From positions 21,377,601-21,441,600 of the forward strand of contig CM049319.1 in assembly GCA_026874595.1 (NCBI GenBank): a DNA stretch of 64,000 bases, written 5' to 3'. The notes under the pieces were generated by a model. The model did not search any database. It was not told where the DNA came from and saw nothing but the letters and a program-made list of their open reading frames with translations. The DNA comes from Sipunculus nudus. Taxonomy: Eukaryota > Annelida > Sipuncula > Golfingiida > Sipunculidae. The translations under genes were made by a program, and so were the position numbers. This document shows, piece by piece, positions 59,059 to 64,000 of the stretch. Every line of letters starts with the position of its first letter. Position 1 is the first letter of the stretch.

Positions 59059-62000
59059 ATGGAGTCGTTAGATTTTCTTTTATATGCGGACAGGCCTTGG
59101 GCGTTAAGGACCAGGCTTTACAAGATTATGTTGAGGCTAGACGGCGTGCGGATGAGGAACGTGAGGAAAGAGCTAGGCAACGTGAAATAGAGAGTGAACA
59201 GCGGGAATTAGAGCGCGAGCGAGAGGCTAGAGCCCACAAATTAGATTTTCTAAGGTTAAAGTCTGACTCTGGGGTTAAGGAGGAGAGAAGTAGGGATGTA
59301 TTCCCGAAAATCCAGCTTCCACCTTTTGATGAGGCTCACGATCAGCTAGATGCGTTTCTTGAGCGATTTGAACGGTTAGCTGTATGCCAAGACTATGATA
59401 GGGAGAATTGGGCGTTGCACCTGAGTCCGTTACTGCGGGATAAGGCGCTAGGGACTTACAAACGGTTATCGGCCATGGATTACGATAAGTTAAAGATAGC
59501 CTTGTTAAAGCGATACCAAATGACCGAAGAGGGTTATCGACACAAGTTTCGGACTTGTAGGCCTGAGCGAGGCGAAACGCCGAGTCAGTTTGCGGTGAGA
59601 CTAAGTGGATACCTAGACCATTGGATAGGGATGGCAGGGGTCGGAGGTGACTACGACGGGGTAGTTAACCTGTTGATGTGCGAGCAGTACGTAAACTGCT
59701 GTAGTAGGGGTCTCTCTATGTTTTTGAAAGAAAGACTGTGTCGTGACTTTGATAGTATGGTAGACTTAGCCGAGAGTTATACGGAGGCTCACGGTGTACA
59801 CAGCCTTACAGCAGGTCCTCGTTATGGCAACAATGTGCCGCGTCCAGCGCAACCGGTATCTCAGCATAGAGAGAAGCGAGAGGTTGAGCGCAGTCCGGGC
59901 GGTCAGACATTTAAGCCAGAAGGAGGCATCAGATGTTACTTATGTAATGAACTGGGACATAAGGCGCGGGAATGTAAGACTAGTGCCCGGTCGAGGCCTA
60001 GGTCTTCCCCTAAAGTAGGGCGTGCTGCTTGTGATCAGCAGAGGTATAGGACTAATTTTAGCCCCCCGAATAACCCAAAACAGAAGCCTGAGACTATGTC
60101 AATGGCAGTTGTCGAGGCGGAAACTGAGACAGTCGGTGCGGTGAAACTGGAAGTAGAGAGTCCGAGTCAGTCATCAGGATTTGCTGCCCAGACAGAAGGC
60201 GGAAACTCGTTACCTGTGTGTGAAGGGCTGGTGAATGGTAAGTCAGCGAGGGTGCTGCGGGATTCGGGATGTTCCTCAGCAGGAATACATGAATCGGACG
60301 TCGTGCCGAATCAGTTCACCGGACACCATGTCGAGTGTAGGTTGTTCGACGGGTCTGTAAGACAATTTCCTACGGCTAGGAATAATGTGGACTGTGCGTA
60401 CTTTGACGGTACTATCGAGGCAATGGTGGTCGGGGATGCTGTATGTGATTTAGCGCTAGGTAACGATGCAGGAGCGCGTGATCCGTATGATCCGGACCCT
60501 ACGTGGAAGTCTGAGCGGTCCTCAGGCATAGTGTGTGACGGTGTAGAGTCACAAAAGGAGGTGTCGTCCGCGGTGGAGACAAGGAGCGCTGCACGTGAGA
60601 AACAGATACCGACGCGTAGCTTGAATGTTGCAAGCCCAGTTGCCGATGTGAGTCCGGCCGAATTTTTGAAGGCGCAGGAGGAGGATCAGTCTTTAGCGCC
60701 GTATTGGAGGCTAGCTAGAGAGGCTAGAAATGATAGTCCATTTAGAATAGAGGACGGATATTTAGTTCGGGTTGTGAGTGATAAACGGGGAGATCAAGAT
60801 GGATCTCGAGTGGTGGTACCACAGACGTTACGGTACGACGTCATGAGGATGGGCCACGAAGCGGTTATGGCGGGCCATCAGGGCATAGACAAAACGCACA
60901 ACCGCGTGAGAACTCAGTTTTTCTGGAAAGGGATGTTTAATGACATTGCTGAGTTTTGCAAGTCCTGTCCCATTAGCCAGAAAACCATACCGAAAGGCAA
61001 GGTGCCAAAAGCTACGTTAGGCCAGATGCCATTAATTGATGAGCCCTGGCGTAGAATTTCGATGGATCTGGTTGGGCCGATCCATCCAGCGTCGGAGAGA
61101 GGTCACAGGTATATTCTGACCGTTATGGATTATGCCACTAGATATCCGGAGGCTGTTGCTTTAAAGAACATAGATACTGTCTCTGTGGCTGATGCGCTAG
61201 TTGATATTTATGCGCGGATAGGAGTGCCGTCAGAGGTGCTTACCGACCTGGGAACACAATTTACGTCAGACCTCATGCGAGAAGTTAGCCGTGTTTTTTT
61301 TCTGTAAGACAGCTCACCACTACTCCTTACCATCCTATGTGCAACGGAATGGTGGAGAGATTTAATGGCACGTTAAAGTTAATGTTGAAACGGATGTGCG
61401 AGGAAAGACCGCGAGATTGGGATCGGTACCTCAGCGCCGTGCTTTTTGCGTACCGAGAAGCGCCACATGAGAGCACAGGGTTATCACCTTTTGAGTTGCT
61501 CTATGGTAGGATCGTTAGAGGACCGATGCGGATTCTTAGGGATCTGTGGACCAAGCGAGATACTAGCGTCGAGACTAAAACCACGTACCAATACGTCCTG
61601 GACCTACAAGACAAACTAAGCGACACATGCGCGTTAGCTAGAGAGGCGTTGAACAAATCAGCGAACAGACACAAACTGTTATATGATAGAGGTAAATGCA
61701 CGCGCAGGTTTGAGGCCGGAGACGAAGTTTTGTTGTTACTCCCGACGGAGTGGAACAAATTAATGGTACAGTGGAAAGGCCCATATACTATTGTAAACAG
61801 GGTGGGGGACTTAGACTATCGGATTAAGATTGGCGATAAGGCTAAAACCTTCCACGTGAATATGCTGAAACGGTACCATGCTAGGAACGAGCCCCAGCAT
61901 ATTCTGGCAGCGGTAGCCAAGGGCGCACCTGATTCCATACTTGATCCTGACGGCGTAGACGGTGAAAGAGAGCCTCCCGTGTTCGGAGAGTTAAACCCAG

Positions 62001-63463
62001 AAGGGATTGATGAGGATGCCCAAATGTCCTTACCGTCGTATGCGCGCCGCCAGACTGAGCGAGATGTTCAGGTAAATGCCGACCTAAGCAAGCGTCAGTT
62101 CCGTGAAATACTCAGTCTGCTTGGGCAATATGGGGATGTATTCACATTTGTACCCAAGCTCACCAATGTTGTAGAATGTAGCATTAAACTCTCATCTGAT
62201 GTACCTGTAAAAACTAGGCCCTATAGGGTGCTTTTTGAACTGCGAGAGACAATGCGAACAGAAATCCATGAAATGTTAAACTTAGGCATTATTGAACAGT
62301 CAGATTCTAGCTATGCGTCCCCCTGTATCCTGCTTAGGAAACCTGACGGTAAGACTAGATTCGTGATAGACTACCGAAAGCTGAACCATTCAGTCGTGTT
62401 CGATCCTGAACCCATGCCGGATCCGGAAACACTTTTTGTCGAAGTCGCAAAAAGCAAGTATTTTACAAAGCTTGACCTGACGAAAGGTTACTGGCAGATC
62501 CCTGTTTCTGAAGAATCCAGGGTTAAGACGGCCTTTGTTACACCCGATGGCCATTACCAATTTAGGGTTATGCCATTCGGCCTGGTTACTGCCGGAGCGG
62601 TTTTCCCCCGCATGATGCGGAAAATGTTCAACGACATGCCGAACGTAGTGTGTTATGTAGATGACGTGATAATACACACAGAGACTTGGGACGAGCACTT
62701 AAGAACTCTTAGAGAAGTGCTAGTTAGACTAGAATGTGCAAACTTAACAGCTAAACCAGCTAAAACCTTCATAGGCTACCAGAGCTTAGAGTTTTTGGGA
62801 CACCTTGTAGTCACGGGCAACTTGGCCACTAATCCGGTTTTGCTCAAGAGAATACAGAGCACTGATAGACCTAAGACAAAGAAGGCTTTGCCAGCATTCC
62901 TAGGTCTTACAGGGTACTATCGAAAATTCGTGCCAAACTATGCAGAAATAGTGGTGCACTTGACTGATCTAACGCGGAAAGGTCAACCTAACAAACTAGA
63001 CTGGAAACCCGTACACGAGAACGCGTACTGTTCTCTAAAGGTTTAACTGTCAGACCCTCCCATACTGAAGCTACCTGATTTCAGTAAACGATTTTATTTG
63101 AAATGTGGTGCATCTGATGTGGGTATTGGCTGTATCCTGATGCTAAGACACGAGGGGATCATGCACCCAGTAGCTTATACCAGTCGTAAACTATTGCCCA
63201 GGGAGAAAAATTACTCCACCATCGAGACACAGTTATTAGCAATTGTATGGTCTGTACAGAAATTTGAGATGTACCTGGCTTGTAGACCGTTCACCATTAA
63301 GACCGACCACAAACTATTAAAGTGTATTATCAAATCAAAATGTGCTAATAAGAGAGCAATGAGATGGGCACTGGTTCTACAAGAGTTTAGATTTAATATT
63401 GAAGCAGTGTCAGGTAAACTAAACCATGGACCTGATTTTCTTAGCAGACTGCCTGAGTGTTAG
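59059..63463 (+). pseudogene. gag-pol: Outer element gag-pol, decayed but full length
   Basis: Same domain order as the inner element. Lesions seen: a one-base loss shortly after the ATG at 59,059 (frame re-entered by about 59,100); one EQRELER heptad and a VSE triplet absent relative to the inner Gag; the last IN zinc ligand changed (CPIS for CPIC); a 2-bp gain in a T run near 61,294-61,301 that shifts the frame in the IN core; and a TAA at 63,044-63,046 between RT and RNase H. At the position of the inner frameshift this copy is open (KNIDTVSVADAL). YVDD is present, and RNase H Asp residues remain, with CGASDV instead of CDASDV at the first. Confidence 0.92.
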
Positions 63464-63683
63464 GATGTAATGAGCTATAATGTTTAGCCAGTTAAGTCTC
63501 ATCATGTACAGGATTTTGCCCTGTGTCATAGACCGTGGGCATGTACTGATAACAACTTGTTACATGACCCTTATGTATTGCTATGTATTGCTATATGTAA
63601 ATATGTTTACCTGGACCCTGTGAGATAGAACAATACGTTGTATCGAGAAAATACTGTGTATTTTCTTTAAAAGGAGGGGGTGA
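63464..63683 (+). mobile_element. Outer 3' untranslated region and polypurine tract
   Basis: Aligns with 57,312-57,520. A short 'tgctatgtattgctatg' duplication is present. Polypurine tract 63,669-63,680. Confidence 0.85.
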
Positions 63684-64000
63684 TGTCACCAGAAAATCGG
63701 TGACAATATGTACGGTGTTTTGTATCATAGTTTAACGATTTCTGTTCTCTATTGATATTGACGTGAAGCGTCATCCTAAAGCGTTGACAGGTCTTGATTG
63801 TATATATATATTGTGTATTCTTGTATGAAATCCCATCGGCTATCAGCTGATTTATCTGTGTCACGCATTGCGTGTATTACTTCTGGTATGTGGGTCGCCA
63901 TGGTGACGCTAGCAGTCATACTAGATCATATATATTCTCATAAGGGACACTTGAGCCATAAGCCAATCAGAGAACCGGATCGCCGTACACAGTGCACAGG
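63684..64000 (+). mobile_element. Outer 3' LTR (type A), cut by window end
   Basis: Starts TGTCACCAGAAAATCGGTGA and carries the type A diagnostic insertion 'tgcgtgtattacttctggta'. About 8 substitutions in ~300 bp separate it from the 5' type A LTR, so the outer insertion is older than the inner one. Confidence 0.9.

Noticed and set aside
59097-59099. Start of outer gag at TTG 59,097
   Set aside because: The aligned start is the ATG at 59,059; the 5' end is frameshifted, so the TTG is just where the frame re-opens.

Overview
The window looks like animal nuclear DNA: AT-rich intergenic and intronic sequence, many microsatellites (TA, GA, GGAC, CTA, long G/C runs), exons with GT-AG borders, and Ty3/gypsy-class LTR retrotransposons. 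A marine invertebrate is likely. The retroelement clade (Gmr1-like) and a 'gatccggatc'-type dispersed repeat lean towards a deuterostome such as an echinoderm, hemichordate or lancelet, but a mollusc is not excluded. There is no bacterial, CRISPR, rRNA or tRNA gene content.

Left part (1-15,052): repeat-rich host DNA. It holds two plus-strand exons of a probable four-membrane-span protein (3,811-3,885 and 5,185-5,457). The first exon is partly tandem-duplicated, and a foldback element with ~30-bp terminal inverted repeats lies next to it. Further right are a foldback cluster (7,547-7,880), a set of candidate minus-strand exons (8,884-14,955) with good splice borders but unclear reading frames, a ~665-bp tandem duplication (12,274-13,480), and dispersed repeat tails. 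A gap of exactly 500 N follows (15,053-15,552).

Right part (15,553-64,000): a head-to-tail array with a ~9.92-kb period. It has one partial unit (U0) and four complete units (U1 16,782-26,704; U2 26,705-36,623; U3 36,624-46,536; U4 46,537-56,463). Each unit is ~3.0 kb of host flank, then a 5' LTR (type A) with ~310 bp of leader from an older 'outer' element, then a second LTR (type B), leader and gag-pol of a younger 'inner' element, cut in the middle of reverse transcriptase. Only U4 continues past the cut, through the rest of RT and RNase H, a polypurine tract and the inner 3' LTR (57,521-58,642). It then re-enters the outer element (58,648-63,683) and its 3' LTR (63,684 to the window end). 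A 5-bp GTGAG duplication brackets the inner element. The order of events is therefore: outer insertion, inner insertion into the outer leader, then tandem amplification of a 9.9-kb segment.

The elements have Gag-PR-IN-RT-RNase H order, with integrase upstream of RT. This is the Ty1/copia-like order of the Gmr1-like branch of Ty3/gypsy elements, and the Gag carries a SCAN-like capsid region. Every inner copy that shows the site has the same integrase frameshift. The outer copy is open at that site but has its own frameshifts and a stop, so no copy here encodes an intact Pol.
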